Source of the DNA: Cloeon dipterum
Taxonomy: Eukaryota; Arthropoda; Insecta; Ephemeroptera; Baetidae
Reading direction: 5' to 3'
Length of the DNA stretch: 64,000 bases
Assembly (NCBI RefSeq): GCF_949628265.1
Contig: NC_088789.1
Span: forward strand, 34,403,883-34,467,882
Shown here piece by piece: positions 26,171 to 38,204 of this stretch. Both the position numbers and the translations under genes were made by a program. The notes beneath the pieces were generated by a model. That model was not told the origin of the DNA. It did not search any database and was given only the letters and a program-made list of their open reading frames with translations. Every line of letters starts with the position of its first letter. Positions within the stretch are counted from its first letter, which is position 1.

Positions 26171-28048
26171 TTATTTGATGTCAACACTGGGGATGGCATT
26201 TATTATGTCGCTGCGGTAGGAATTGATGTTATCAAACAGAAAGTGGCCACCCATGTCACCATTGGCATTGCACCAAATGTTAGCGTTAACGCCTTGCACT
26301 TGGCCATTGATCGCTAACATCAGATACCACTGGTAAGTGGTAGTGGGGCCAGACGAACTGTCGGTAAATATCTACACAAAATTAAAATCAAGATTAATCC
26401 ACGCGTTATATAATTTCGAACGCACCGTGCAAAATCCCACGGTGTCATCCTTCTTCATGCAAATTTTTTTAGTGGTATCTCCAAATTTTTCTGCGGTATC
26501 GCAAGTCACGGAGTCATATGCAATTGCAGCAACCTTCCTCGGTACGGGCTAAATTGCAAGATAACCCACTCGAAACATTGGTAATCAATGGATTTATAAA
26601 ACTTACCGAGGTGTTATTGAAAAAAATCACCGTTGCGCTAACGTTTGTTGAGAGGTCGTTAAAAAGCGACGCCGTCATGGGAAACTTTGTGCCTCTGAAT
26701 ATTCTGCAAAACTTGACGTACGTGAATAGGGCAGAAACAATTTGCTGAATCTTAAAAGGTGTTCGAAACACGCCCAGCTGGTCGATGATTTCCATGTTCG
26801 AAACATTTCTGCAAATAAAAGTAGTGTGAAGTTTAGAATATGCGTTTTGATCGATTATATTGATGTAGATTAATCGATGTACAGTGCGATTAGGCTTCAC
26901 TGGGGCGGAATACGGCAACGAAACCTTGACAAGCAATGGCAACGCTGGGCATTAGGATTGCATTGTACAGTGTTTCAAGGTCGAGATAAAAAACGGTGCC
27001 GTGTAATCCGCCCAATTAGAAATTTTTCTCAAGAAGATAAAGAATTTAATTCGCCACTCTAACCAGCAGTATTAATATGGGAAAATATTAAATGGCAACA
27101 AAGTTATTAAACCCGTTAACGTTTGCTTCATTTGAAGTCAGGAGATATCTGCCACTGACAACAAGTCCTGGAACCGTTTTCGGGTACGTCTCATCCAGCA
27201 AATTAAGCTTCACCTGCGTTAAAATCATCATTTCAGCGAAATCCCCGAGGTAAACGAGATTTCCCATCACTTACCACGTAGGGGAATTCACCGGGGCTGG
27301 CATCCATGGCCACTGTCTGACTCTTCACACCTGGAAAGGGATAAGCAAGCAGATTTAAAAAAAAATGATATGTCTGTTAGCTCAAAGAATTGGTATTTCA
27401 AAATGTTTTTTTTTCTCTTTTTATCCCTGTCCTCTCGGACCGGGAAGGGCGCGCACTGCACTAGCACGAATGCTGAAACCCGGGTCCCAATAACACCGCG
27501 AACAGATAACATGGGCGCAGCAGGCCGCACAGGGACCCAGCCCACCTGAAGGGCCACTTGCCTCCGCACCGAGGACTGCATTGAAACGCTACACATTCGT
27601 GTCCCGTGAAGCCAAATCACGATGCTGGAAAGGTGCAAACCAGCAAGTGGCGCTTTGTACCAGCCCGTTGAGCAATTTGAGCATTTCGAGTCACTAAACT
27701 AACCACTTTCTGCCATCTCCGACATTGGGTAGCCAGTATTAGAACTCAGAACTGCTCAACCCACCGAAAAAAAAGTCAACCAAAAGGTGCCCATTGGGTG
27801 CCCGCGTTCGGTCACTCGGCTACCCCCCGTGGGCACCCAGATGGGCACCCATTGGTTATACCGCATGTCCAACCCTTCGGGCACCCGCGAGTAAATACCT
27901 CCCATTGCTTTGACACTCCTGAGAGTGCCTTAACAATGCGAGCCAACGGGCTGATATTGGAGTGAAAGGGAAGTTCAAAATAATTACGTGTCGCTGGAAG
28001 GGCGCAGAGGCAGAGGAGGACGCCAAACAATACGGTTGACCACTTAAT
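26171..28048 (-). pseudogene. Secreted-family copy A: six exons, start codon lost
   Basis: Exons 28048-27988, 27330-27275, 27213-27113, 26808-26607, 26548-26426 and 26371-26171 join in frame to 248 codons, ending IPSVDIK. In the other copies the first codon is ATG before AAGTGG; here it reads ATT, and no other in-frame ATG precedes it, so translation is doubtful although the rest is intact. The family has a signal peptide, a short mature N-terminus ending GEFPYV, then a fold with VVSGRYLLTS and a C-terminal INSYRSDI. These faintly recall chymotrypsin-fold proteases with the catalytic residues missing. I do not recognise it with certainty. Intron 1 holds a GC-rich block shared with copies C and D. 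Confidence 0.6.
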
Positions 28049-28092
28049 TATGTCTTCAAGAAAGAGAGTGTGACATACCGTGCGCGCCGCCA

Positions 28093-28101
28093 CCTTTTAT
28101 A
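28093..28101 (-). promoter_or_regulatory. TATA box of copy A
   Basis: TATAAAAGG on the minus strand, 45 bp before the former start codon, in a block conserved before every copy of the family. Confidence 0.75.
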
Positions 28102-28374
28102 CCTGTCTCAGGACGCAAGTGCTCGTGTTCTGTCGTGCGGCGTATCAGTTTTTTATAATCTAGGTCAAAAGGCACAATTTCCGCCTGTAGCTGCGCACAA
28201 AAGTGATAACTTAAAAAATAATGAAATAAGAAAAATGCTCGCAATCACCGGAAACGAAGAACCCGCGAGAGGTTTTTATTTTTCCCGTGTAAAAGGTGGA
28301 ATATCGTATTTAATTGCTGAGTCGTTTTCCCCTTTGCTTTGTAAGTTCTTCAATATTCTTTTTTGTTGCCGGTG

Positions 28375-28560
28375 AGAAAGAATAATTACTGACCTGAAAA
28401 GCGAAACGCAGGTGAATATCTCCTTCGATTGTACCTTCCGGCCAGGGTAGCGTGTTTTATCTCTGGTGAAAATGCTTCGTAAAAACACGCTGCCCTGACC
28501 GGAAGGTGCTATCGAAGGAGACTATGCGATGCACTTCGCTTTTCAGGTCAGCAGTTATTC
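28375..28560. repeat. Palindrome core 1 (axis near 28470)
   Basis: An inverted repeat: ACCTTCCGG...AGCGTGTTTT on the left pairs with AAAACACGCT...CCGGAAGGT on the right (28433-28507). Arms continue outward through CTGAAAAGCG / CGCTTTTCAG. It sits between two outward-facing TATA promoters, of copy A and of the 46-residue ORF at 28896. Confidence 0.8.
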
Positions 28561-28895
28561 GTTATCACCTTCAACACAAAAGAAAATTGAAGAACTCACA
28601 AAGCCTAAGGGAAATACGAAAAGCACGACTCGTTATTCCACCTTTTATATGAAAAAAAAATTAAAAGCTTCTCTCGGTCCTTCGTTTCCGGTGATTGCGA
28701 ATTTAATGAGTTTTTACCTATGACATATATCATTTTTTTTCAGTTATCACTTTTGTGGACAGCTACGGCCGGAAAATGTGCCTTTTGACCTAGACTATAA
28801 AACTTATACGCTGCTCGACACAAAACGAACACGCGTGTACTGAAACTGGTATAAAAGATAAAGTCTACGGTTGCGCCATCTGTTGGCGGCTTCGA

Positions 28896-29036
28896 TCACT
28901 TAGAGTTTATACAACTGGTCAATTGGTATGGTTCAAAGTGTTCGGAGAGAAAGGGAACAGCTTGAAAATAATTACGTGTCGCTGGAAGGGCGCAGAGGCA
29001 GAGGACGGCGCCAAACAATACGGTTGACCACTTCAT
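28896..29036 (-). CDS. Exon-1-only copy of the secreted family (46-aa peptide)
   Basis: It begins with the family signal peptide (MKWSTVLFG...), reads through the position of the intron-1 donor and stops after ...LTSCINSK. A TATA box (29081-29089) lies 45 bp upstream. No exons 2-6 follow. Near-identical versions occur at 29529 and 38946. It may be a truncated gene copy or a gene for a short secreted peptide of about 26 residues; the sequence cannot decide. Confidence 0.4.
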   Translation of the reverse strand: MKWSTVLFGAVLCLCALPATRNYFQAVPFLSEHFEPYQLTSCINSK

Positions 29037-29528
29037 GATGTCTTCAAGAAAGAGAGTGTGACATACCGTGTGCGCCGCCACCTTTTATACCTGTCCCAGG
29101 ACGCACGAGTACGTGTTCGTTTTCCATTGTTCACACCGTATCAGTTTTTGATCGAGGTTAAAAGCCTTGTTTTCCGGCCCTTTGTCCTGTTCACAAAAAG
29201 ATAACAAAATAACATGTAAATTTGATAAGAAAAAACTCATTGAATTCACTATCACGGAAAACAAAGAAATGCGAGAGAGGTTTTTAATTTATTTTCTCAT
29301 TTAATTTATTTTTTTTCATGCTTTATTTCTTTTGAGTGTAAAACTTCTTGATAATAAATATGTTATCTTTTTTGTGAACTGCAAGGGCCGGAAAACGAGG
29401 CTTTTAACCTCGATCAAAAACTGATACGGTGTGAACAATGGAAAACGAACACGTACTCGTGCGTCCTGGGACAGGTATAAAAGGTGGCGGCGCACACGGT
29501 ATGTCACACTCTCTTTCTTGAAGACATC

Positions 29529-29669
29529 ATGAAGTGGTCAACCGCATTGTTTGGCGCCGTCCTCTGCCTCTGCGCCCTTCCAGCGACACGTAATTATTTT
29601 CAAGCTGTTCCCTTTCTCTCCGAACACTTTGAACCATACCAATTGACCAGTTGTATAAACTCTAAGTGA
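29529..29669 (+). CDS. Exon-1-only copy of the secreted family (46-aa peptide), mirror copy
   Basis: Mirror image of the 28896-29036 ORF about axis 29283, with its own TATA box at 29476-29484. The peptide differs by one residue (Val to Ala after MKWST). It ends LTSCINSK and lacks exons 2-6. Same two interpretations: truncated copy or short secreted peptide. Confidence 0.4.
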   Translation: MKWSTALFGAVLCLCALPATRNYFQAVPFLSEHFEPYQLTSCINSK

Positions 29670-29999
29670 TCGAAGCCGCCAACAGATGGCGCAACCATAG
29701 ACTTCAGCTTTTATACCAGTTTCAGTACACGCGTGTTCGTTTTGTGTCGAGCAGCGTATAAGTTTTTTAGTCTAGGTCAAAAGGCACATTTTCCGGCCGT
29801 AGCTGTCCACAAAAGTGATAACTGAAAAAATAATGATACATGTGATAAGTAAAAACTCATTAAATTCGCAATCACCGGAAACGAAGGAGCGAGAGAAGCT
29901 TTTAATTTTTTTTTTTTCATATAAAAGGTGGAATAACGAGTCGTGCTTTTCGTATTTCCCTTAGGCTTTGTGAGTTCTTCAATTTTCTTTTGTGTTGAA

Positions 30000-30190
30000 G
30001 GTGATAACGAATAACTGCTGACCTGAAAAGCGAAGCGCATCGCATAGTCTCCTTCGATAGCACCTTCCGGTCAGGGCAGCGTGTTTTTACGAAGCATTTT
30101 CACCAGAGATAAAACACGCTACCCTGGCCGGAAGGTACAGTCGAAGGAGATATTCACCTGCGTTTCGCTTTTCAGGTCAGTAATTATTCT
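30000..30190. repeat. Palindrome core 3 (axis near 30099)
   Basis: Same inverted repeat as at 28433-28507 (ACCTTCCGG at 30062, CCGGAAGGT ending 30136), with arms running out to a mirrored, TATA-like promoter block on the left (near 29705-29755) and the copy C promoter on the right. Confidence 0.8.
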
Positions 30191-30488
30191 TTATCACCGG
30201 CAACATAAAAGAAAATTGAAGGACTCACAAAGCAAAGGGGAAATATGAAAAAAAACGACTCAGCAATTAAATACGATATTCCACCTTTTATGTGGAAAAA
30301 AATAAAAACCTCTCGCGGGTTCTTCGTCTCCGGTGATAGCGAGTTTTTTCTTATCAAATTTCTCATTATTTTTTAAATTTTCAATTTTTGTGGGCAGCTA
30401 TACGGGCGAAAATTGTGCCTTTTGACCTAGATTATAAAAAACTGATATGCCGCACGACAGAAAACGAACACTTGCGTCCTGAGACAGG

Positions 30489-30497
30489 TATAAAAGG
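30489..30497 (+). promoter_or_regulatory. TATA box of copy C
   Basis: TATAAAAGG 51 bp before the ATG at 30540, within a promoter block shared by all copies of the family. Confidence 0.8.
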
Positions 30498-30539
30498 TGG
30501 CGGTGCAAACGGTATGTCACACTCTCTTTCTTGAAGACA

Positions 30540-32169
30540 ATGAAGTGGTCAACAACTTTGTTTGGCGTCCTCCTTTGCCTCTGCGCCCTTCCAGCGACAC
30601 GTAATTATTTAGAACTTCCCTTTCACTCCAATATCAGCCCGTTGGCTCGCATTGTTCAGCGGCACTCTTCAGGAGTCAGGAGTGTCAAAGCAATGTGAGG
30701 TATTTGAGCAGTTGGGAGATCTAATACTGGCTACCCAATGTCAGAAATGGCAAAAAAGTGGTCAGTTTAGTGACTCGAATTGCTCAATTGCTCAACGGGC
30801 TGGGAGGCGACTCGCCACTTGCTGGTTTGCACCTTTGCAGCATGCGTGATTTGGCTTCACGGGACGAATGACTAGCGTTTCAATGCAGTCCTCGGTGCGG
30901 AGGCAAGTGGCCCTTCAGTGCAGGGCTGCGTCCCTGTGCGGCCCGGTGCGCCCATTCAATCCGTTCGCGGTGTTATTCGCACTCGGAATTCAGCATTCGT
31001 GCCAGTGCAGTTCGCGCCCTTCCCGCTCCGAGAGGACACGGATAACAAGAGCAAAAAAAAAATTTTTTGAACTACCAATTCTTTGAGCTAACAGAAATCA
31101 TTTTTTTAATCTGTTTCCAGGTGCGCAGAGTCAGACAGTGGCAACGGATGCCAGCCCCGGTGAATTCCCCTACGTGGTAAGTGATGGGAAATCTCGTTCA
31201 CCTCGAGGAATCTGTTAAAATGATGATTGAAACGCAGGTGAATCTTAATTTGTTCGAGGAGATGTACCCGCTAACGGTTCCAGGACTTGTTGTCAGTGGC
31301 AGGTATCTCCTGACTTCGGATAAAGCATACGCTAAAGGGTAAATTTTTGTTTAGATTTGTTTGTTATATGTCCTCATAAAAACTGGGAAACTAGACTTTC
31401 GAGTTATCACTTCTCAGAGTGGCAAATTTAATTTTAGGTAATTTTCGAAAGAAATCTAATTTGTTTGGGGCAATTTGATTTTTTGTCTACGCATTTATAA
31501 AATGATCAAAAAAGTAACTGAACTGTCACATATTCCTTTTGATTGCAGAAATGTGTCGAACATGCAAATCATCGATCAGCAGGGCACAATTCGAGCACCG
31601 GTGAAGATTGTGAAAATTGCTTCTAACAAATTCATATACGTCAAGTTTTGCGAAAAGTTTAGTGGGGCAAAGTATCCGATGACGGCGTCGGCTTTTAACG
31701 ACCTCGCAACAAACGTTAGCGCGTCGATGATTTTGTTCAATAATGGCACCTCGGTAAGTGATATACATCTTCTGATTACGGAATTTTAGTTGGCGTATTC
31801 TTGAAATTTAGCCCGTTCTGAAGAAGGTCGCAGCACTTGCATTCGACTCCGTGACTTGCGCACCCTTAGCAGGAGGGAACAGTAAGGCTATTTGCGTGAA
31901 GCAAGATGCCACCCCAGGATTTTGCAATGTGGGTGAAAATTTATTGCTCGCAGATTTATCATGATTCGTTTTTTGTGCAGATATTTTACGAAAGTACAGT
32001 CAATTACCGGTTGACTCCGATGTTGGCGATCAATGGCCAAGTACAAGGAAGCAACGTATTTTTCAACTGCTTGCAGAACGGTGACACGTCTGATAACTGG
32101 TTTTTTGACAACATCAATTCCTACCGCAGCGATATTATAAATGCCATCCCCAGTGTTGACATCAAATAA
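30540..32169 (+). CDS. Secreted protein of uncertain family, copy C (242 aa, six exons)
   Basis: Exons 30540-30600, 31121-31176, 31238-31338, 31549-31753, 31812-31928 and 31981-32169 join in frame to 243 codons with GT-AG borders. Signal peptide MKWSTTLFGVLLCLCALPAT, then SQTVATDASPGEFPYV, then a domain with VVSGRYLLTS, YVKFCEKF, several N-glycosylation sequons and a C-terminal INSYRSDI. Length and the pattern of segments resemble a chymotrypsin-fold protein in which LTAAHC has become LTSDKA and no GDSGG is left. It is therefore possibly a secreted protease homologue without activity, which is a weak assignment. It lies head-to-head with copy A across a palindrome, and its intron 1 (520 bp) holds a GC-rich block shared with A and D. 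Confidence 0.8.
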
Positions 32170-35100
32170 AGCAGACCTTCATGATGTGTTAGTTGGCATC
32201 TCGAATCAGATCAAATAAATAATTGGCATATTGTAAAAAAAACTAGAAAAAAATTTGCTTGTTTTAATTTCTTATGACTGAGAAAAGTCCTTAAACCACT
32301 GGCAATTTCAAGAATATGAAGCTCGATCGATCGTCAATGCTTACGTTTCCCTTTTTCTTTTTACGAAGATGGATCTTTTAACACAGAAAATCAACTATAA
32401 AACAACATAAGAAAGAATAAATTTATTTTCTTTGCAACTGCGATGAGCAACGAGAGCCGTCCAAATTTTAATCGAGTTTGGAAAACAATTTTTTTGGTAA
32501 ATTACGCAAAGTGCTCCTGGGACACTTTTGAATTCAGTTGATTTCTAGCGTAAAATATTCAAATAAATTCAAATAAATCTATTTTCTTTTTTAAATGCAA
32601 TTAATTTAAATTTCTATAGGAATTTTAAAGCATTACCGATGATTGCTATAATATGATGCTCGGTCGTTTTGGACCTGGACCATCAAGTGACTTAAAATTG
32701 CAAGACTGAGCTAAATATAATTTTGCCAAATATTACCTCCGAAATTTGGATGAAATTTATTTTATTACCAATAAGTCGTTTCTATCGTTTGCTTCAATTT
32801 TCCTTTTTGTTGGAGGTGATAAAGAAAAATTGCTGACCTGAAAAGCGAATGTCACCTTCGATAGCACCTCCCGGTCAGGGTAGCGTGTGATATTGCGAAA
32901 AAACTTTTGTCTCCCCTAAAAGGTGCACCCTTTTAGAAAAGGTGAATTAGAAAAATTAAATTTATTAAATATCAACCATTTTTTTACTATTTTTATCAGT
33001 AAAAATATCACCACCACCTGACCCACCCTGATGACCTTTTTCAGGGTTGCCCGACCTAAGGTCCTGTCCGCCGCTGGTTTTTATTGCTATTTCTGCGTTT
33101 TCGCTCACATTTGACGATACTGGCCGCTACTGTTTCTCACCATACTGCCTGCTGCTGTTATCGACCTTCCGCAGGCCGTGCGACCTGATAGTAGCAACAC
33201 CGTCGCTTCCTTCTGGCAACACTCCGCGCCTTTTCAAACACCGCCGACTATTTTGACGCGCAAAAAGGACGCAGTTATTTTTCTAATAATTCAACGAGTT
33301 CACTGACATTTCCAGGGTACCCCCCCTACCCTGAAATCTGCACCAATTATTGGGTTACAGCTAAAAAATATTCCAAGATAGCCAAAAGTTGATTTTGGGC
33401 TATTGTAAGACTAACCAGAGAGTGTTACGCCCGTCCGAGCTCCTCAGGGTCCAAGGCGATTTTTCCATTTGCCCATTTGTTCCTTTTGTCAGGTACGGTG
33501 GTAAGTCAAAATACGTTCAAATCTCGATTTACAGCACTTTGACTTAGCTAGAAATAATTTTATGCGGATTTTTCAGTTTTTCACACGCGTGCACAGCGCC
33601 CGCCGAAAATGGATTTATTTTTGGGAAAATTCGACCGTTCGTCGGAGAGTCGACCACGGCCCCTCATTCGACAGGGCTCGCGGCAGGCTTTGATCTGGCT
33701 TGCCTAAATGACCTTTGTCAGGGTATCGCGACATGAGATTCTTTCCCAGGCCGAATTGTAATGCTTTTTCAGAGTTTTTGGGCACTCTGCAGCGATTTTT
33801 CGGCATCGCCACCACCGACCTTCCTCAGGTCGCACCTTTACGCGGTTTTGCCGGCGGCAGTGATTATTAGTGCTCACCTTCAGCGGATTTCGCACTCCGG
33901 AGCTGTGCTGCGCGAAAACTTTTGGTTTATTTTTTTTTGTACAAATTCAACCGTTCATGCTACCAACGACCACAACCCCTCGTCCGACGCGTCTTAGGGA
34001 GGGCTATAACCTGACCTACTCGAATGACCTTTTTCAGGTTACCCCGACCTGAGGCCGAATTTTAATACTTTTTCAAGCTCATTTAGACATACTTGGCGAA
34101 GATTTTTCACCTTTCGCATGTCGACGACGTTCCTCATTTCTTTTTGGCCTTTTAGAGTTTCTCCTTGCGGATTTTGCACTCGCGGATAGCTGCAAAGTGC
34201 ACACGTGCGGTGTACGGCGAAGCACTTTTCAGCGGCGCGGTGCGGCGGTGCGAGATACGCCACCTGAACGACTCTTTTCAAATTCCGCAGAAATTATTCA
34301 GAACCGCATTGTTGGAAGTGAGCCCACGCAGCGATAATTTTTAGTTTTTAACCAATTTACCAATAGTTTAAGGGTTTTTATTGTGTAATAATTCGACGGG
34401 GCGAGGGAATGTGGGTCAAATTCTCTACCTCGACAGGTCTCGCCGAGCCCTGGCAACCTTTTTGCAGGAGGGCCCTCTCTAAGATCGGACCTGTGCGGAA
34501 ATGGGCCATTTTTGGGCACCACTTGCGCCGAGAGGCCCTCTGTGCGGCCGGAGGGGGTCTTACGCTCCCCGCGTTACATAAAATGGCAGAGAAATCAGCG
34601 TTTACTTAAATTGGCGTGCAAATCAGCAGAGAACTGCGCTGGCGGGACGTGCACACCGACTTCGTGCACGGCTTTGCGACCCGCAACCTGCGTGGATGCA
34701 CTCAGAAGGTCAAAAGAGTAAGCCTGGTGAAGCTTCCCTTATATACCTTCGGACTCCCTGCCGGGCAGCCAACCACCCAGGTTGACGGATAGGGTGCAGA
34801 AGAGGGCGCTTCAAGAGATTATAAAGCAACTTGGAACTATGTACGCGCGGATTTTAATTATTTTTAAAAGCGAGGTTTGAAATATACTGCTGCGAAACGA
34901 CGCCAATAGTCGGCACCCACGGCTGTGCGAACGCGCACTTTGCTGTTGCTGCCACCTGAGCTTAGGAATTGTACATATGCAACGCGAGACGCGCTGCAAC
35001 TACGCAGGTTGCATACTTAAAGCTAAACAGGTTCTACAAATCGGAAAATTACAACTACATTCAATTTTTGCGTCTGCGAGCAAAGGGCGCACCACCGACC

Positions 35101-36430
35101 TTTGAACCTTTGGTCCTTCGGACGCCTGACCGTCGAAAAAAATGCGCCGCGCTAAGGCCAGTGTTGCCAGTGAGCGCAAAATTGTTGTGCTTATGCGAGC
35201 CGGCCAGAAGAACAAAGAATTATAAAGCAGAAAATTTATTTTCGACTCCAGAAGGTACGCAACCTGCACGACATTCCCGATGCGCCGGTTGCACGCGTTT
35301 CTTGCCTAGAATTAGCAGTTTATTTTTCACGTTTGAATGCTTTAGTTTGCATCTTTTAGGTCTTGAACGCGGGACAACAATTAAAAAGAGCCAATTTAAT
35401 CGATGCGAAATTTATCTGGGAATGTTGTAGCACTAAATTCGACCCGATCGGATTAAAATCCTCGGACGAAACAATTTTGGCGCGCGGTGCGGAGTAATTT
35501 TCATCTCCCATTCAAAGTTAATTAGTGATAAATTTAATGCAGCTTCGATTACTATACTATACTCTTCCGATCGACTTGCATTGACGGAAAACCGAGTTTG
35601 AAAAATTTGGGGCCCATGTGCGAATTGCGGCGGATTTTCGAAAAATTCTGGTTTCGCACAGACGGCAACGAGGGCCGCTGGAAACGCGCGCACGAGCATG
35701 GCGGAGCTCCTGGGCAATTTCTTCCTATTTCGGCGAGCGAATCAGAAGGTCAAATTACGCTCATATCTCGATTTACAGCAATTTGGCTTTGATAAACTTG
35801 ATTTTATGCGGAATTTTCGGTTATTCGCACGCTTGCGTGTGTGCACAGCAAAAGGAACACTGCCAGCCGATAAATGGATTTATTTTTTGAAAATTCGACC
35901 GTTCGCCAGAATAAGGTACATGACATTCCTGACGTGCAGGTTGCAGGCGTTTCTTTCCTTCAATGAGCAGTTAATTTATTATGATTGAATGGTTTGGTTC
36001 GCATCTTGTATGCAGCTTGACAGTGTTCACGCTTGCATTTTCCAATACCCCGCTGAGAGGGTAATTTTTGTCACTTTTTAAAGATTTTTTCGTCATTTTT
36101 AATTGATTGATGACATAATATTGTTTATTTTGGAGGAATGTTTTGTTGACGATGCCATCGCATTTTAATCAAAAGTAAATAAATTTATGATATTTCATGG
36201 TTTTGAAGTTGAATCTTATGCGTTAAAGATTTTCATCAATTGAAGCTCGCATCTTCTTTATAATATCAAACAAGCATTTGCGAGTTTTTTTTTAATATTG
36301 ACAGTCGTGAAGGATTTATTGATTTTCTTTGTCTAAAAAATAAAACAAGTATATTTATTCATTATTTTTTTGTATCATGCCAATTTATTTGTTCTGATTC
36401 GATATGCCAACTAGCACACGATGGATCGCT
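32170..36430. repeat. Mosaic of dispersed repeats, no gene
   Basis: About 32820-32900 is half of the palindrome core. About 33005-33430 matches 44668-45105 closely. About 34890-35310 matches 42420-42800 and 45165-45490. About 35900-36420 matches 25640-26160. Between these are unique AT-rich stretches. Reading frames here are short, overlap on both strands and follow repeat borders rather than gene structure. Confidence 0.7.
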
Positions 36431-38183
36431 TTACTTGATGTCAACACTGGGGATGTCATTTATTATGTCGCTGCGGTAGGAATTGATGTTATCAAACAGG
36501 AAGTGGTCACTCATGTCACCATTGGCCATGCAGCTGAGGTAAAAGTTAACGCCTTGCACTTGGCCATTGATCGCAAACATCGAATACCACGTGTAAGTGG
36601 GGCTGGACATATTGTCGACAAATATCTACACAAAATTAAAATCAAGATTAATCCGTGCAATAATCATAATTTCGGACGCACCTTGCAAAATCCCACGGTG
36701 TCGTCGTTCTTCATGCAAATTCGTTTAGTGGTATCTCTAAACCTATCTTCGGTATCGCAAGTCACGGAGTCATATGCAATTGCAGCAACCTTCCTGAGTA
36801 CGGGCTAAATTGCAAAATAATAACCCACTCGAAACATTGGTAATCATGTTATTTATAAAGCTTACCGAGGTGCCATTGAAAAAAATCGCCGTTGCGCTAA
36901 CGTTTGTCGAGAGGTCGTTAAAAAGCGACGCCGTCATCGGATACTTTGTGCCTCTGAATATTCTGCAAAACTTGACGTACGTGAATGTGCCAGAAACAAT
37001 TTGCTGAATCTTAAAAGGTGTTCGAAACACGCCCAGCTGATCGATGATTTGCATGTTCGACACATTTCTGCAAATAAAAGTAGTGTGAAAGTTTAGAAGA
37101 TGCGTTTTGATCGATTTTATATTGATGTTTAGTGCGATTAGGCTTCGCGGGGGGGGGGGGGGGATCACGGCACCGTATTTTATCTCGACCTTGAAACACT
37201 GTACAATGCTTGCCTTATGCCCAGCGTTGCCGTTCCGTTCTCAAGGTTGCGTTGCCGTGATCCGCCCCCGTGTAATCCGCCCCATTAGAAATTTTTCTCA
37301 AGATAAAGAATTGAATTCGCCACTGTAAGCAGCAGTATTAATACAGGAAAATATTAAATGTCAATATAGTTAATATTATACCCTTGAACGTATGCTTTAT
37401 CCGAAGTCAGGAGATACCTGCCACTAACAACAAGTCCCGGAACCGTGTACGGGTACGTCTCATCACGCAAATTAAGATTCACCTGCGATTAAATCACCAT
37501 TTGAACAGATTCCTCGAGGTGAGCGAGCTTTCCCATCACTTACCACGTAGGGGAATTCGCCGGGGCTGGCATCCGTTGGCACTGTCTGACTCTGCACACC
37601 TGGAAAGGGATGATCAAACAGATTTAAAAAAAATGATGTCTGTTAGCTCAAAGAATTGGTATAGTTCAAAGTGTTTTTTTTCCCTTTTTATCCCTGTCCT
37701 CTCGGACCGGAAAGGGCGCGCACTGCACTAGCACGAATGCTGAAACCCTGGTGCGGAATAACACCGCGAACGGATTGAATGGGCGCACCAGGCCGCACAG
37801 GGACCCAGCCCACTCAAGGGCCACTTGCCTCCGCACCGAGGACTGCATTGAAACGCTAGACATTTGTCCCGTGAAGCCAAATCACGCATGCAGGAAAGGT
37901 GCAAACCAGCAAGTGGCGCTTTCTACCAGCCCGTTGAGCAATTTGAGCATTTCGAGTCACTAAACTAACCACTTTTTGCCATTTCTGACATTGGGTAGCC
38001 AGTATTAGATCTCCGAACTGCTCAAATACCTCCCATTGCTTTGACACTCCTGAGAGTGCCGCTGAACAATGCGAGCCAAAACGGGCTGATATTGGAGTGA
38101 AAGGGAAGTTCAAAATAATTACGTGTCGCTGGAAGGGCGCAGAGGCAGAGGAGGACGCCAAACAATACGGTTGACCACTTCAT
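36431..38183 (-). CDS. Secreted protein of uncertain family, copy D (245 aa, six exons)
   Basis: Exons 38183-38123, 37599-37544, 37482-37382, 37067-36866, 36804-36682 and 36625-36431 join in frame to 246 codons. The start is a proper ATG (unlike copy A) 46 bp after a TATA box. Features: signal peptide, GEFPYV, VVSGRYLLTS, YVKFCRIF, several NxS/T sequons, the cysteine pair around TVGFC, and INSYRSDI before the end IPSVDIK. It is closest to copy A, sharing about 500 bp of downstream DNA with it, which shows a direct duplication of the A block. A run of about 15 G lies in intron 3 near 37149. Function is unrecognised; an inactive trypsin-like fold is a guess. Confidence 0.8.
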
Positions 38184-38204
38184 TATGTCTTCAAGAAGGA
38201 GATT

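Larger units (their letters stand above)
28650..29900. repeat. Large palindrome around axis 29283
   Basis: Left arm 29074-29084 (GCCGCCACCTT) pairs with 29481-29491, and pairing continues outward over both exon-1-only copies and inward to near the axis, with a short unpaired centre (about 29200-29350). The same axis relates gene copy A (minus) to copy C (plus), so the whole 26.2-32.2 kb block is an inverted duplication. Confidence 0.8.
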
